From CAKQOE01 sp051892195 (GTDB lineage: Bacteria > Bacillota > Clostridia > Peptostreptococcales > Anaerovoracaceae): a stretch of DNA of 52,893 bases. Within the stretch, counting starts at the first letter, position 1. Every line of letters begins with the position of its first letter. The notes beneath the pieces are model-generated. The model did not search any database. It saw only the letters and a program-made list of their open reading frames with translations, and was not told where the DNA came from. The DNA lies in contig JBJFFZ010000049.1 in NCBI GenBank assembly GCA_051892195.1, forward strand, positions 1 through 52,893, written 5' to 3'. The position numbers were made by a program, and so were the translations under genes. This document shows, piece by piece, positions 34,097-42,925 of the stretch.

Positions 34097-36862
34097 TTAC
34101 TGCTGGTCTTTTCCGCAGCAGTTCTTATACTTCTTTCCGGATCCGCACGGGCACAGATCGTTTCTGCCTACCTTGGGAGCTTCTCTTCTGACCGGCACAT
34201 TGGATGGAGTTCTGGACTCCTTTGGTGCGGCCTGAGGAATTCCGCCGCCGGCGCTGCTTCTGGCAGCCCCTCCTCCCACTGCAGGTGCGGCTTCGTCCTT
34301 TCTGGCGTCTCCGGCCTCCATGACCTGAACACGTTCCGTGTTTGTCTGAACCGTAACATTAAAGCAGAATTTAACCGTATCCTCCTTGATGTTGCTGATC
34401 ATTTCCTCGAACATGTCAAAGCCTTCGTTGGCATAGGCCATGGCCGGATCCTGGTGTCCCAGTCCCCGCAGCCCGATGCCTGTACGGAGCTGATCCATGG
34501 CATCGATATGATCCATCCACTTATTGTCAACCACACGGATCAGAATCATACGCTCCAGCTCACGCATCCGTTCCGGACCGATTTCCGCTTCTTTTGCTTC
34601 ATAGGCAGTCTCAATGGCTGCGTAAACATCTTCTCTGAGCTCCTCCGGCGTCACATCCGGGTTGTCCCCGTAATCCGGCATCACAAAGGCAGCGCACAGC
34701 TTCTTCATGGAGCTTTCCAGCTCCTTCAGATCCCATTCCTCTGAGAACTTTGATTCCGCCGTGCAGGTGTCAATGTACTCGTCTGCAAACTCTCTCGCCA
34801 TGGAAAGAACATGATCCCGCAGATCCTCGCCGTCCAGAACTCTCCGGCGCTCTCCGTAGATGATGCTTCTCTGCTTGTTCATGACATTGTCGTACTGCAG
34901 CACGTATTTTCTTGAGGTGAAGTTTCTGCCCTCCACCTTCTTCTGGGCGTTTTCAATGGCTCTCGTAAGAGGCTTTGCCTCAATAGGCTCGTCCTCCGAA
35001 CCGCTGAACCGGGACATCATGGCCTGGATCCGCTCGCCGCCGAAGAGACGCATCAGGTCGTCATCCAGGGCGATAAAGAACTTTGTAGAACCAGGGTCTC
35101 CCTGGCGGCCGGCACGGCCTCTGAGCTGATTGTCGATTCTCCGGGATTCGTGGCGCTCCGTACCGATGATGTGCAGACCTCCCAGCTCCCGAACCTTCGC
35201 CTGCTCATCCGCACGGTCAGCCTTGAACTTCTCATGAAGCTCATCGAAAACCTTTCTGGCTGCAAGAAGCTCCTCATCCTCCAGAGGAATGCGGCTGGCC
35301 GCATAGGAGATGGTATTTTCATCGTACCCCTGTTTGCGCATTTCCTTCTTTGCTTCGAACTCAGGGTTGCCTCCGAGAATAATATCGGTACCGCGGCCTG
35401 CCATGTTGGTGGCGATGGTCACAGCCCCGAGGCGTCCCGCCTCAGCAACAATTTCAGCTTCCCGCTCATGATGCTTTGCGTTGAGCACATTGTGCTTTAC
35501 GCCCCGCTTGCGCAGAAGGTCGCTGATGGCCTCTGATTTTTCGATGGAAACCGTACCTACCAGCACCGGACGGCCTGTTTCGTGGACTTCCACCACTTCA
35601 TTGGCGATGGCCCGGAACTTTGCCTGTTCATTCAGATAAACAGCATCGTTCATATCCATACGGAGAACTTCTTTATTTGTAGGAATAATCACAACATTCA
35701 TGTTGTAAATATCCAGGAATTCGTCTTCTTCGGTCTTTGCGGTACCGGTCATACCGGCAAGCTTGTTGAACATGCGGAAATAGTTCTGCAGTGTAATGGT
35801 TGCCAGAGTCTTTGACTCGCTTCTGACGGTGAGACCTTCCTTTGCCTCAATGGCCTGATGCAGACCGTTGCTGTAGCGGCGGCCCTGCATGATACGGCCC
35901 GTAAACTCGTCTACGATGAGGATTTCCCCGTCCATCACCACATAGTCAACGTCCTTTTTCATCAGGAAGTTGGCCTTCAGGGCCTGGATCACATGGTGGT
36001 TGAGCTCCATGTTTTCCGGATCCGAGAAGTTTTCCACATCAAAATAGTCCTCGCAGCGGGCGACGCCCTCTTCCGTCAGAGCAACCGTCTTGTCCTTCTC
36101 CTCCATGGTGAAGTCCTGATCCAGACGGAAATTCCGAACAAACCGGTCTGCCTTGATGTAAAGCTCCGTGGACTTTTCTCCCATGCCGGAGATGATCAGC
36201 GGTGTTCTGGCCTCGTCGATGAGAATGGAGTCCACTTCGTCCACGATGGCATAGTTCAGCTCCCGCTGAACCATCTGTTCCTTGTAGCTGACCATGTTGT
36301 CCCGCAGGTAGTCAAACCCGAATTCGTTGTTTGTTCCGTAGGTAATATCGCACATGTACTGCTGCTTTCTCAGAGGAGCAGGAACACTGTGAAACACACC
36401 GCCTACCGTCAGTCCCAGGAACGTGTAGAGCTTTCCCATCCACTCCATATCACGCTTTGCCAGGTAGTCATTGACGGTGACAACGTGGACCCCCTTGCCC
36501 GTAAGGGCATTGAGGTAGGCCGGCAGCGTAGCCACCAGGGTCTTACCTTCACCGGTGCGCATTTCTGCAATTCTTCCCTGGTGAAGAACGATTCCGCCGA
36601 TGATCTGCACCTTGAAGTGCTTCATGCCCAAAGACCGGGCAGCCCCTTCTCTGCACACAGCAAAGGCCTCCGGCAGCAGGGAATCCAGGGATTCGCCCTT
36701 GTTCTGGCAGCGGTCCTGAAACTCCCGGGTTTTCGCCCGCAGCTCATCATCCGTGAGCTTCTGCATCTCCTCGTCCAGGGCCAGAACCTTATCTGCAATC
36801 CTGGACAGCTTTTTCACTTCTTTCTTGTTGAGGTCTCCAAAGACCAATTCCATAAAACCCAT
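34097..36862 (-). CDS. secA: Preprotein translocase ATPase SecA
   Basis: SecA is the motor that drives unfolded preproteins through SecYEG. The 921-residue protein has Walker A TGEGKT (103-108), a DEAD-type Walker B (DEVDSILIDEA), the helicase motif GRAGRQGDPGS and the scaffold region RNFTSRKYVLQYDNVM. The C-terminus is the zinc-binding SEC-C motif (C904, C906, C915, C916; CPCGSGKKYKNCC) after a flexible linker. AAAGAGGGG precedes the ATG. Only one SecA gene is in the window. Confidence 0.97.
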   Translation of the reverse strand: MGFMELVFGDLNKKEVKKLSRIADKVLALDEEMQKLTDDELRAKTREFQDRCQNKGESLDSLLPEAFAVCREGAARSLGMKHFKVQIIGGIVLHQGRIAEMRTGEGKTLVATLPAYLNALTGKGVHVVTVNDYLAKRDMEWMGKLYTFLGLTVGGVFHSVPAPLRKQQYMCDITYGTNNEFGFDYLRDNMVSYKEQMVQRELNYAIVDEVDSILIDEARTPLIISGMGEKSTELYIKADRFVRNFRLDQDFTMEEKDKTVALTEEGVARCEDYFDVENFSDPENMELNHHVIQALKANFLMKKDVDYVVMDGEILIVDEFTGRIMQGRRYSNGLHQAIEAKEGLTVRSESKTLATITLQNYFRMFNKLAGMTGTAKTEEDEFLDIYNMNVVIIPTNKEVLRMDMNDAVYLNEQAKFRAIANEVVEVHETGRPVLVGTVSIEKSEAISDLLRKRGVKHNVLNAKHHEREAEIVAEAGRLGAVTIATNMAGRGTDIILGGNPEFEAKKEMRKQGYDENTISYAASRIPLEDEELLAARKVFDELHEKFKADRADEQAKVRELGGLHIIGTERHESRRIDNQLRGRAGRQGDPGSTKFFIALDDDLMRLFGGERIQAMMSRFSGSEDEPIEAKPLTRAIENAQKKVEGRNFTSRKYVLQYDNVMNKQRSIIYGERRRVLDGEDLRDHVLSMAREFADEYIDTCTAESKFSEEWDLKELESSMKKLCAAFVMPDYGDNPDVTPEELREDVYAAIETAYEAKEAEIGPERMRELERMILIRVVDNKWMDHIDAMDQLRTGIGLRGLGHQDPAMAYANEGFDMFEEMISNIKEDTVKFCFNVTVQTNTERVQVMEAGDARKDEAAPAVGGGAARSSAGGGIPQAAPKESRTPSNVPVRREAPKVGRNDLCPCGSGKKYKNCCGKDQQ

Positions 36863-36899
36863 AAAAACCCCTCTTTCCGATGGTCTTCATTAAATACAG

Positions 36900-36930
36900 T
36901 CCCGCCGGACCGCTTCCGGTCACAGCGGGA
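36900..36930. other. Nested inverted repeat between lysC and secA
   Basis: CCCGC/GCGGG (36901-36905 with 36925-36929) encloses an inner CCGGA/TCCGG stem. No T run follows on the minus strand. It is similar in kind to the hairpin in the secA-prfB gap. Confidence 0.45.
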
Positions 36931-36948
36931 GCTGTGCATCATAGTTGA

Positions 36949-38259
36949 TTATTTGATAAACGCATTGTAAATTGCTTTGATGGCAGTTTCAAAATTATCA
37001 TTTTCGACGCCCACGATAATATTCATTTCGCTGGAGCCCTGGTCGATCATGCGGACATTGACATTGGCATCGTTCAGCGCGCCGAACAGGGTTGCGCATA
37101 CGCCCGGACGGCGGTTCATCCCCATACCAACGGTGGCGATCAGCGCCATATCCTGATAGATTTCAACAGAATCCGGCTTGAGACGCTTTTCGATATCATC
37201 CAGAAGATCCTGAAGCTTTCCTTCCAGCTGCTGCTTTGAGATGACGATGCATACGGTATCGATGCCGCTTGGCAGGTGCTCAAAGGAAATCTCATTGTTT
37301 TCCAGAATTGTCAGAAGTCTCTTAACAAATCCGATTTCGGAATTCATCATGTTCTTGTAAAGGGCAATGACTGCGAAATCCTTCTTTCCGGCGATACCGG
37401 TGATGATGTCGTTGCTTTCCGCCGGCGTGTCAGAAATGATGGTTCCCGGATTGTCCGGTTCATTTGTGTTTCTGATATTGATCGGAATATTGACCTGGCG
37501 AACCGGGAAGATTGCATCCTCGTGAAGCACGCTGGCGCCCATGTAGGAGAGCTCCCGGAGCTCCTTATATGTAATGTTCTTGATCGGCTTCGGATTGTCC
37601 ACGATCCGCGGGTCAGATACCAGGAAACCGGATACGTCCGTCCAGTTTTCGTAAATGTCTGCACCTACAGCCTTTGCCACCAGGGAACCGGTGATATCGG
37701 AGCCGCCTCTTGAGAAGGTGCGGATGGTGCCGTCAGGATTGGTTCCGTAGAATCCCGGAATTACGGCTCTCTCGTGCTTTGCCAGCTCCTCGGCCAGGGC
37801 TCTGTTTGTTTCTTCGGCCAGATGTCTGCCCTTTTCATCAAACTGGATCAGGCCTGCCGGATCCACAAAATCGTAGCCCAAAACTGCGGCTGCAATTCTT
37901 CCGCAGAGATATTCGCCTCTGCTGGCAATGTAATCCGCTGTCATACCCGGCTTCAGATTTTTGCGTATCTCTTCAAGCTCCCGGTCGATTCCCACATTGA
38001 TGCCCAGGTTCATTTCCATGCTTCTGAATCTGTCGCAGATCACCTGAAAAACATGGTCTGCAGGAATATTGTGCTCGATATGTGTCTTGCACAGATAGAG
38101 AAGATCTGTCACCTTGTTGTCATCGGAATAACGCTTGCCCGGAGCGGAAACTACTACATATCTTCTGTCAGGATCAGACAGAATGATGTTTTTCACTTTC
38201 TGGAGCTGAATCGCATCCGCAACAGAAGAACCGCCGAACTTTACTACTTTGATACCCAT
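36949..38259 (-). CDS. lysC: Aspartate kinase (monofunctional)
   Basis: Aspartokinase phosphorylates aspartate, the first step to lysine, threonine and methionine. The 436-residue protein starts at the ATG at 38257-38259 (MGIKVVKFGGSS), which has GGAAGG upstream; a TTG 18 bases earlier overlaps that site. The kinase domain shows KFGGSS (7-12), FSRGGSDITGSLVAKAVGAD and ENWTDVSGFLVSDPR. Two ACT domains follow from about residue 300, which normally bind lysine or threonine for feedback control. No lysine riboswitch is visible in the leader. Confidence 0.95.
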   Translation of the reverse strand: MGIKVVKFGGSSVADAIQLQKVKNIILSDPDRRYVVVSAPGKRYSDDNKVTDLLYLCKTHIEHNIPADHVFQVICDRFRSMEMNLGINVGIDRELEEIRKNLKPGMTADYIASRGEYLCGRIAAAVLGYDFVDPAGLIQFDEKGRHLAEETNRALAEELAKHERAVIPGFYGTNPDGTIRTFSRGGSDITGSLVAKAVGADIYENWTDVSGFLVSDPRIVDNPKPIKNITYKELRELSYMGASVLHEDAIFPVRQVNIPINIRNTNEPDNPGTIISDTPAESNDIITGIAGKKDFAVIALYKNMMNSEIGFVKRLLTILENNEISFEHLPSGIDTVCIVISKQQLEGKLQDLLDDIEKRLKPDSVEIYQDMALIATVGMGMNRRPGVCATLFGALNDANVNVRMIDQGSSEMNIIVGVENDNFETAIKAIYNAFIK

Positions 38260-38365
38260 TTTTTTACCTTCCTTCAAAAAACTTTTTTTGCAATCGTCTA
38301 TCTAACCGGGAATATCCCTGAAAAATCATCAAAACATGTCAAAAACACATGGCTTTATCTAATGA

Positions 38366-38394
38366 ATTTTATAATATATGCGTTGGCGGGTCAA
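38366..38394 (-). promoter_or_regulatory. lysC promoter
   Basis: On the minus strand TTGACC (38389-38394) and TAAAAT (38366-38371) are 17 bases apart. The start would lie about 100 bases before the lysC ATG, leaving a leader without any riboswitch I can recognise. It overlaps the divergent promoter at 38383-38411. Confidence 0.75.
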
Positions 38395-38411
38395 GGATAA
38401 TAATGTATAAT
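38383..38411 (+). promoter_or_regulatory. Promoter of the gene at 38490, overlapping the lysC promoter
   Basis: TTGGCG (38383-38388) and a perfect TATAAT (38406-38411) are 17 bases apart. The -35 regions of this promoter and the lysC promoter overlap on opposite strands, so simultaneous polymerase binding should be hindered. Confidence 0.65.
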
Positions 38412-38489
38412 GCTTTATAACAGTCTGCCCGCCGAAACAGGCAGATCATAACGCTTTGACGAGGGCTCTGCCCTCCTGGAAGGAGAGTC

Positions 38490-39746
38490 ATGGAACGACC
38501 GTTTACCGTCATCCGAGGCGGAAAAGAAACATCAAGAACAGGCACTGTCCGAAAGCTTCTGAGAGCCCGTGTCACCGACACCCGCCTCATGGGCGTCATC
38601 GGACTGGATATGACCTGGGAGGTGCAGAAAAACTCCAGAACCGAAATCGTGGAACAGATTTTTTACCTGGACAGCGAAGAATACGGCATCGAATCCTTCC
38701 TTGAGGGATACGGCCTGGATTCCGATGAGATCGAAGAGGAACGAAACAGGCTCTACGGCTCTCTGGGAGGCTCCTTAGTGCCTGTATCCGAGCGGGAGGC
38801 CCGGTTTCTTCTGCAGGCCCACGCCTGCATCAACACCCGCTACAGCCAGCCCCTGCCCGATGGAAGAGAAAAGTACGCGTTTCTCATCAATCAGGAGCAG
38901 TGCCTCACTGCGGAAGAATACGTCCGCCTTTTCGACCGGATCTGCGGCGGCGATGATGGAGACAATTTTACCATCAACTACTTTATGATGCGCTGCGCTT
39001 CCGGGGACGCTCCGGGAGCCCACTGGCTCATGCACCACGCAGCTCCCTGCGGCCACCGGCCGGTGCGCCCCTCCGATGTTCCGGATATGTCCGGCTGCGA
39101 TGTATTTCAGCCGGAAGGCAAAGGAACCCTCTGCCGCAACAGCATCCAGACAGCCGGTCTGTCCGAGGACCGGACCTATTTCTGCGAAGCCCTCATAGAA
39201 TACAACAACCGCTACCATCTCACCACGGCGCTGCTCCGCCTCAGCGAAGACGGTTCCATGATCACCACCGCCAGCCGCCGTTCCGACCTGCGGGTCACAG
39301 GAGTGGAAGCGGCTATGATGGTGAACCGTTCCGAGTTCGTTTCGGTGTACACCATCCTCAACGCCGAGGATGAGGAGTTTGAGGATACCCTGGACCGCGC
39401 CATGTCCGGCTTTACGGAAACCCGGTACGAAAACGGAACACTGTACATCCAGTTCAAGGACAACAACGATCACGCAGGCCAGTCCGTCTACCGGATCAAC
39501 GATGATGTCAAGGCCCTGTACTTTGTGACGGATTCCGATCAGCTGGTGCTTATGGGATACACCATGGATGCAGTCCGAAGCGCAGAGTTTCAGCTGTTCC
39601 TTTCCCTGCTTCCGTACCCGCTCATGAACACCATGAAGTACGAATTCCGGGAACCTGTGATGTACGAATTCCTGCAGAGCCCTTACATGGATTTCGGGGA
39701 TTTTCTGGCATCCCTTTCCCCGGAGATTTCTCCGGATTCGGACTGA
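38490..39746 (+). CDS. Unrecognised soluble protein (418 aa)
   Basis: I do not recognise this protein. It is 418 residues long, has GGAAGGAG just before its ATG, and lacks a signal peptide or membrane segments. It is acidic overall, with clusters such as SDEIEEER, GGDDGDNF and NAEDEEFEDTLD. The start, ERPFTVIRGGKETSRTGTVR, is basic and could be a nucleic-acid or phosphate-binding edge. A Cys/His-containing stretch lies in the middle (HWLMHHAAPCGHRP, then GCDVF). The C-terminal half alternates strands and helices. It has its own promoter facing away from lysC, and two hairpins follow it. It may be a lineage-restricted protein. Confidence 0.85.
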   Translation: MERPFTVIRGGKETSRTGTVRKLLRARVTDTRLMGVIGLDMTWEVQKNSRTEIVEQIFYLDSEEYGIESFLEGYGLDSDEIEEERNRLYGSLGGSLVPVSEREARFLLQAHACINTRYSQPLPDGREKYAFLINQEQCLTAEEYVRLFDRICGGDDGDNFTINYFMMRCASGDAPGAHWLMHHAAPCGHRPVRPSDVPDMSGCDVFQPEGKGTLCRNSIQTAGLSEDRTYFCEALIEYNNRYHLTTALLRLSEDGSMITTASRRSDLRVTGVEAAMMVNRSEFVSVYTILNAEDEEFEDTLDRAMSGFTETRYENGTLYIQFKDNNDHAGQSVYRINDDVKALYFVTDSDQLVLMGYTMDAVRSAEFQLFLSLLPYPLMNTMKYEFREPVMYEFLQSPYMDFGDFLASLSPEISPDSD

Positions 39747-39747
39747 C

Positions 39748-39785
39748 GCCGGCTCTGCCGGCCCGGACATCAGCGGCTGCTGATG
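39748..39785 (+). other. Two hairpins after the 38490 gene
   Basis: GCCGGC-TCT-GCCGGC (39748-39762) and CATCAGC/GCTGATG with a GGCT loop (39768-39785) directly follow the stop codon. No T run follows, so they are at best weak terminators. Confidence 0.5.
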
Positions 39786-39804
39786 CAGTCTGTGCAGTTT
39801 TGGC

Positions 39805-39840
39805 TCAGATTCGGGATTTTGCCGTTCAGATTCAGGATTT
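39805..39840 (+). promoter_or_regulatory. Tandem 15-bp direct repeat upstream of ilvN promoter
   Basis: TCAGATTCGGGATTT (39805-39819) and TCAGATTCAGGATTT (39826-39840) differ at one base and are spaced 21 bases centre to centre, two DNA turns. They end 5 bases before the -35 box, the usual place for an activator pair. Confidence 0.6.
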
Positions 39841-39845
39841 CATCA

Positions 39846-39874
39846 TTGAAGAGAGAAAAATTTTCCCATATAAT
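39846..39874 (+). promoter_or_regulatory. ilvN promoter
   Basis: TTGAAG (39846-39851) and a perfect TATAAT (39869-39874) are 17 bases apart. Transcription would start near 39882, about 35 bases before the ATG. Confidence 0.75.
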
Positions 39875-39916
39875 AAATATTTGTTAATATCGATTTTTAA
39901 CAGGAGGTTATTCAAA

Positions 39917-40387
39917 ATGAAGCATGTTCTTTCTCTGCTTATGGAAAACAGACCCGGCGTGCTGCGCCGTCTTTCCGGACTGTTCGGAAGAAGAGGCTAT
40001 AATATTGATTCCATCGTTGCCAGCGTAACAGAAAACGAAGATGTCACCCGCATGACCGTTGTGGTGGACGGGGACGAGTACATTCTGGATCAGGTGATCA
40101 AACAGCTTCTGAAGCTGCAGGAAATCATCGACGTGGAGAATGTAACCTACGCCGACACCGTAAGCCGTCAGCTGCTGCTCATGAAGCTCCATGCCACCCA
40201 CGAGACACGGCTGGACATCATTCAGCTTGCGGAAGCCTTCGGAGCCCGGATTGTGGATATCAAGGCAGACTCCATCATCATTGAGGCTGCGGCAGAGGAT
40301 TCTGTGACCAAGTCCATCGTGGATACCTTTGAGCCGTACGGCATCATCTCCATGATGAAGACCGGTACAGTAGCCCTGAAAAAATAG
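39917..40387 (+). CDS. ilvN: Acetolactate synthase small (regulatory) subunit
   Basis: The small subunit activates acetohydroxyacid synthase and gives it valine feedback control. The 156-residue protein starts at the ATG at 39917 with AGGAGG upstream. The N-terminal ACT domain has the family form LLMENRPGVLRRLSGLFGRRGYNIDS, and the C-terminal domain covers LMKLHATHETRLDIIQLAEAFGARI. The catalytic subunit gene (ilvB) is not adjacent; this gene forms a unit with its own promoter and terminator. A free-standing small subunit must meet its partner from elsewhere in the genome. Confidence 0.93.
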   Translation: MKHVLSLLMENRPGVLRRLSGLFGRRGYNIDSIVASVTENEDVTRMTVVVDGDEYILDQVIKQLLKLQEIIDVENVTYADTVSRQLLLMKLHATHETRLDIIQLAEAFGARIVDIKADSIIIEAAAEDSVTKSIVDTFEPYGIISMMKTGTVALKK

Positions 40388-40408
40388 TTGCTTAACATAA
40401 ATTGCTAA

Positions 40409-40456
40409 AGGCGGTGTCCCCGGAAGCTTCCGGAGGCACCGCCTCTTCCTTTTTTC
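40409..40456. terminator. Terminator between ilvN and the YhgE/Pip operon
   Basis: A long stem (AGGCGGTG at 40409-40416 with CACCGCCT at 40437-40444, plus an inner CCGGAAGCTTCCGG) is followed on the plus strand by a T-rich run. It ends ilvN, and because the stem is symmetric it may also serve the convergent YhgE transcript. Confidence 0.8.
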
Positions 40457-40459
40457 TCA

Positions 40460-42925
40460 TTAAATTTTCATAATGCCGCTTTTTTTCATGCCTGCCTTCA
40501 TGGCGCGGTAAAGCGGTCCGTACAGCTTTGAAATCAGCAGTCCCAGAGGAATGGCTGCAAGTCCGTAGAGCAGGAGCATGCCTGCATCGGTAAAGAAGGT
40601 GCTTCCGAAGGTTCCTCCTACAGCCTCCCGCATCATCTCCAGAGCAAACCGGAACGGCATGGCCGGATAGATCTTCTGGCAGATTTCCGGAAGCACTTCC
40701 ACAGGGAAGGAGCCTCCGGTCCCTGCCACCTGGGCAAGGATGATGATGACCGATATGCCCAGACCCACTGTATCAAGGGCATATGCCAGAGAGAAGTTGA
40801 TCAGGGTAAAGGTCAGGGAGGCAGCGGCGCACCCCAGCCAGAACAGGAACGGATGGGCGCAGTCAATCCCCACATAAAACAGAATCCCCAGGCCGGTTAC
40901 CAGAGCCTGAAGCTGTCCGATGAAGAAGATGAACAGATAACGGCCGAAGAATTCCTCCCACCGCTTCGTGCCCTCCGGAAGAAGGCCTGCAGGCACCCGG
41001 GCCTTAAACAGACACATGGCAAAGAGGGCTCCCGCCCACAGAGCGAGCAGCGTGAAGAACGGGGCGCTGGCTGATCCGTAGTTTTCAATTTCATAGACGG
41101 CTTCCGTTTCCAGAGTCACGGGTTCTGCGAGAAAGGCCGACAGCTTTTCCGGATCGTCTCCCATAAGATCGATCATGTAGTCCAGGCTGCCGTCCTCATC
41201 CCATTCCAGAAGGTGCAGCATGACGCTCTGCAGAATTCCCTGCAGCTGCTGTACCACAGCTCTGGTCTGTCCCATGTCGTACTGAATGGCGCCCAGTGCG
41301 GAGGTGTAGCCCGCCAGGGCATTCATGGCGGAGCGGTAGGTTCCGTCTGTGCTCTGCAGCACGTCCGCCGCCTGAAGGAGGCTGTTTTGTGCCGTATCGA
41401 TGATCCCCGAAAGGGAGCCGTCCTCTGTCAGGGTCCCCTGAATCTTCAGGATATCCTCTCTGACGTGACTCACATCGGAAAGGAGGTTTTCCTCCACCGT
41501 GAGAAGGTCCTCCGCCAGCCGGTTCAGATCCTGACTGATGCCGGTCAGGGCAGTGCTCATACTGCTGTTGAGCCTGTCTGCGTATTTTTCCAGCCCTTTT
41601 ATGTCATCTCTTGCGTAGTTCAGATATTTTTTCAGATCCTTCAGGTTTTCCTCCATATTCTGTCCTGCCGCGGCTGCGGCAGCTGCCTCAGGGCCGATCT
41701 TTGCCCCGTATTCTGCGTAGTACAGGGCCCCCGGAGAGGTGTATTCCTTCCAGCCGGGGTGCTTTGAGGCATCAAAATAAACGCCTGCCTGAGAGGAACC
41801 GGTTGCCAGGGCAGCTCCCCCGGTCCGGGCGTCGGCGCCGGACCACGGAATCATGGTTCCAAGGAGGTCCTCAGAGGCCCGGATCATGGACTCTGCACTG
41901 CTGCATGCCCGGCTGATGTCCATATAACCCGGAGTCTCCTCTGATACATATTCGCTGACATCTGCAATAAACCGGTTCAGATCGTTCAGGGTATCCTTCA
42001 GATTCAGAAGGGCCTGAGCAGAATCCTCTGTCACCGTCAGTGCCGCATCGTTCTCCGACTTCACCCAGGTTTCCAGAGTTTCCAGGGAGGTCAGTGCCTG
42101 GTCCAGAACCAGAACCGCTGCATCCGCCGCATCCCGGTAGTTTCCCTTGCCTGTTTCCAGCCGGTCAAAGATGTCCTGCAGAGCGGACTCTGTTTCTCCC
42201 GTAAGCCGGTCCACCTCCGGAAGAAAGCTCTCCGTGGTGCCGATCATGCTGCCGGCAGCATCCCCCAGCGCATCCATGGCCAGGGTGAGCTTCAGAATGG
42301 ACTCCAGATCCCGCTCCGCATCCGCCACCTTCCGGATGGCGTCATCATATGCGCTCTGCCCGTCAATTCCTATGCCGGAGGTCATATTGCCCATTTTCAC
42401 CGCAGCTCCCACCAGCGTGCCCATAAAGGCTCCGTTGACCTCATCCTGCACCGTATTTTTTGCCAGATCGGTAATCTTTGAGGCGATAATATTTGCCTTG
42501 TCGTTCTGGTAGTACTCCAGCTGGGGATGTACATAGTTTCCTGTGCGGAACTCCATCATATCCTCCGAAAAGCCCTCCGGAATAATGATGGCCGCATAGT
42601 ATTCCCCGCTGCGGACCCCGTCCACGGCTTCTCCGGTGGTTTCCGGAAATTCCCATCCCAGGGTGTCGTTTCCCCTCAGATTCTCAAGGATGGTATCTCC
42701 GATATTCATGGTTACGCCGTAAATCTCCGTTCCCTGATCATCGCTTGCCACTGCAATGCTCATGTGGGAAGTGGCCTCCGGTGAGTACGGGTCCAGAGTG
42801 GACAGGACGTTCATCCAGCCGTACATACAGGGCAGGATGCTGATGCCGATGACCATCACCACGGAAACCACGCTTTTTGTCATGCGGTTCAGGTCTCCGG
42901 TAAAGATGCGAAGAATATTTTTCAT
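40460..42925 (-). CDS. YhgE/Pip family membrane protein (second copy)
   Basis: The 821-residue protein has the two-part YhgE/Pip layout. An N-terminal membrane helix (about 15-38, ending PCMYGWMNVLSTLDPY) is followed by a large extracytoplasmic region of about 600 residues rich in predicted coiled coil. A block of about six membrane helices comes from about residue 630 (SAPFFTLLALWAGALFAMCLF onward), with the GSFPVEVLPEICQKIYPAMPF segment typical of ABC-2-like permeases. Relatives include the phage-infection protein Pip and EsaA of type VII secretion. Its start overlaps the upstream gene by 4 bases. Function here is unknown. Confidence 0.88.
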   Translation of the reverse strand: MKNILRIFTGDLNRMTKSVVSVVMVIGISILPCMYGWMNVLSTLDPYSPEATSHMSIAVASDDQGTEIYGVTMNIGDTILENLRGNDTLGWEFPETTGEAVDGVRSGEYYAAIIIPEGFSEDMMEFRTGNYVHPQLEYYQNDKANIIASKITDLAKNTVQDEVNGAFMGTLVGAAVKMGNMTSGIGIDGQSAYDDAIRKVADAERDLESILKLTLAMDALGDAAGSMIGTTESFLPEVDRLTGETESALQDIFDRLETGKGNYRDAADAAVLVLDQALTSLETLETWVKSENDAALTVTEDSAQALLNLKDTLNDLNRFIADVSEYVSEETPGYMDISRACSSAESMIRASEDLLGTMIPWSGADARTGGAALATGSSQAGVYFDASKHPGWKEYTSPGALYYAEYGAKIGPEAAAAAAAGQNMEENLKDLKKYLNYARDDIKGLEKYADRLNSSMSTALTGISQDLNRLAEDLLTVEENLLSDVSHVREDILKIQGTLTEDGSLSGIIDTAQNSLLQAADVLQSTDGTYRSAMNALAGYTSALGAIQYDMGQTRAVVQQLQGILQSVMLHLLEWDEDGSLDYMIDLMGDDPEKLSAFLAEPVTLETEAVYEIENYGSASAPFFTLLALWAGALFAMCLFKARVPAGLLPEGTKRWEEFFGRYLFIFFIGQLQALVTGLGILFYVGIDCAHPFLFWLGCAAASLTFTLINFSLAYALDTVGLGISVIIILAQVAGTGGSFPVEVLPEICQKIYPAMPFRFALEMMREAVGGTFGSTFFTDAGMLLLYGLAAIPLGLLISKLYGPLYRAMKAGMKKSGIMKI

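Noticed and set aside
38260..38489. Lysine riboswitch in the lysC leader
   Set aside because: I looked for the conserved multi-helix core and found only promoter elements and short repeats.
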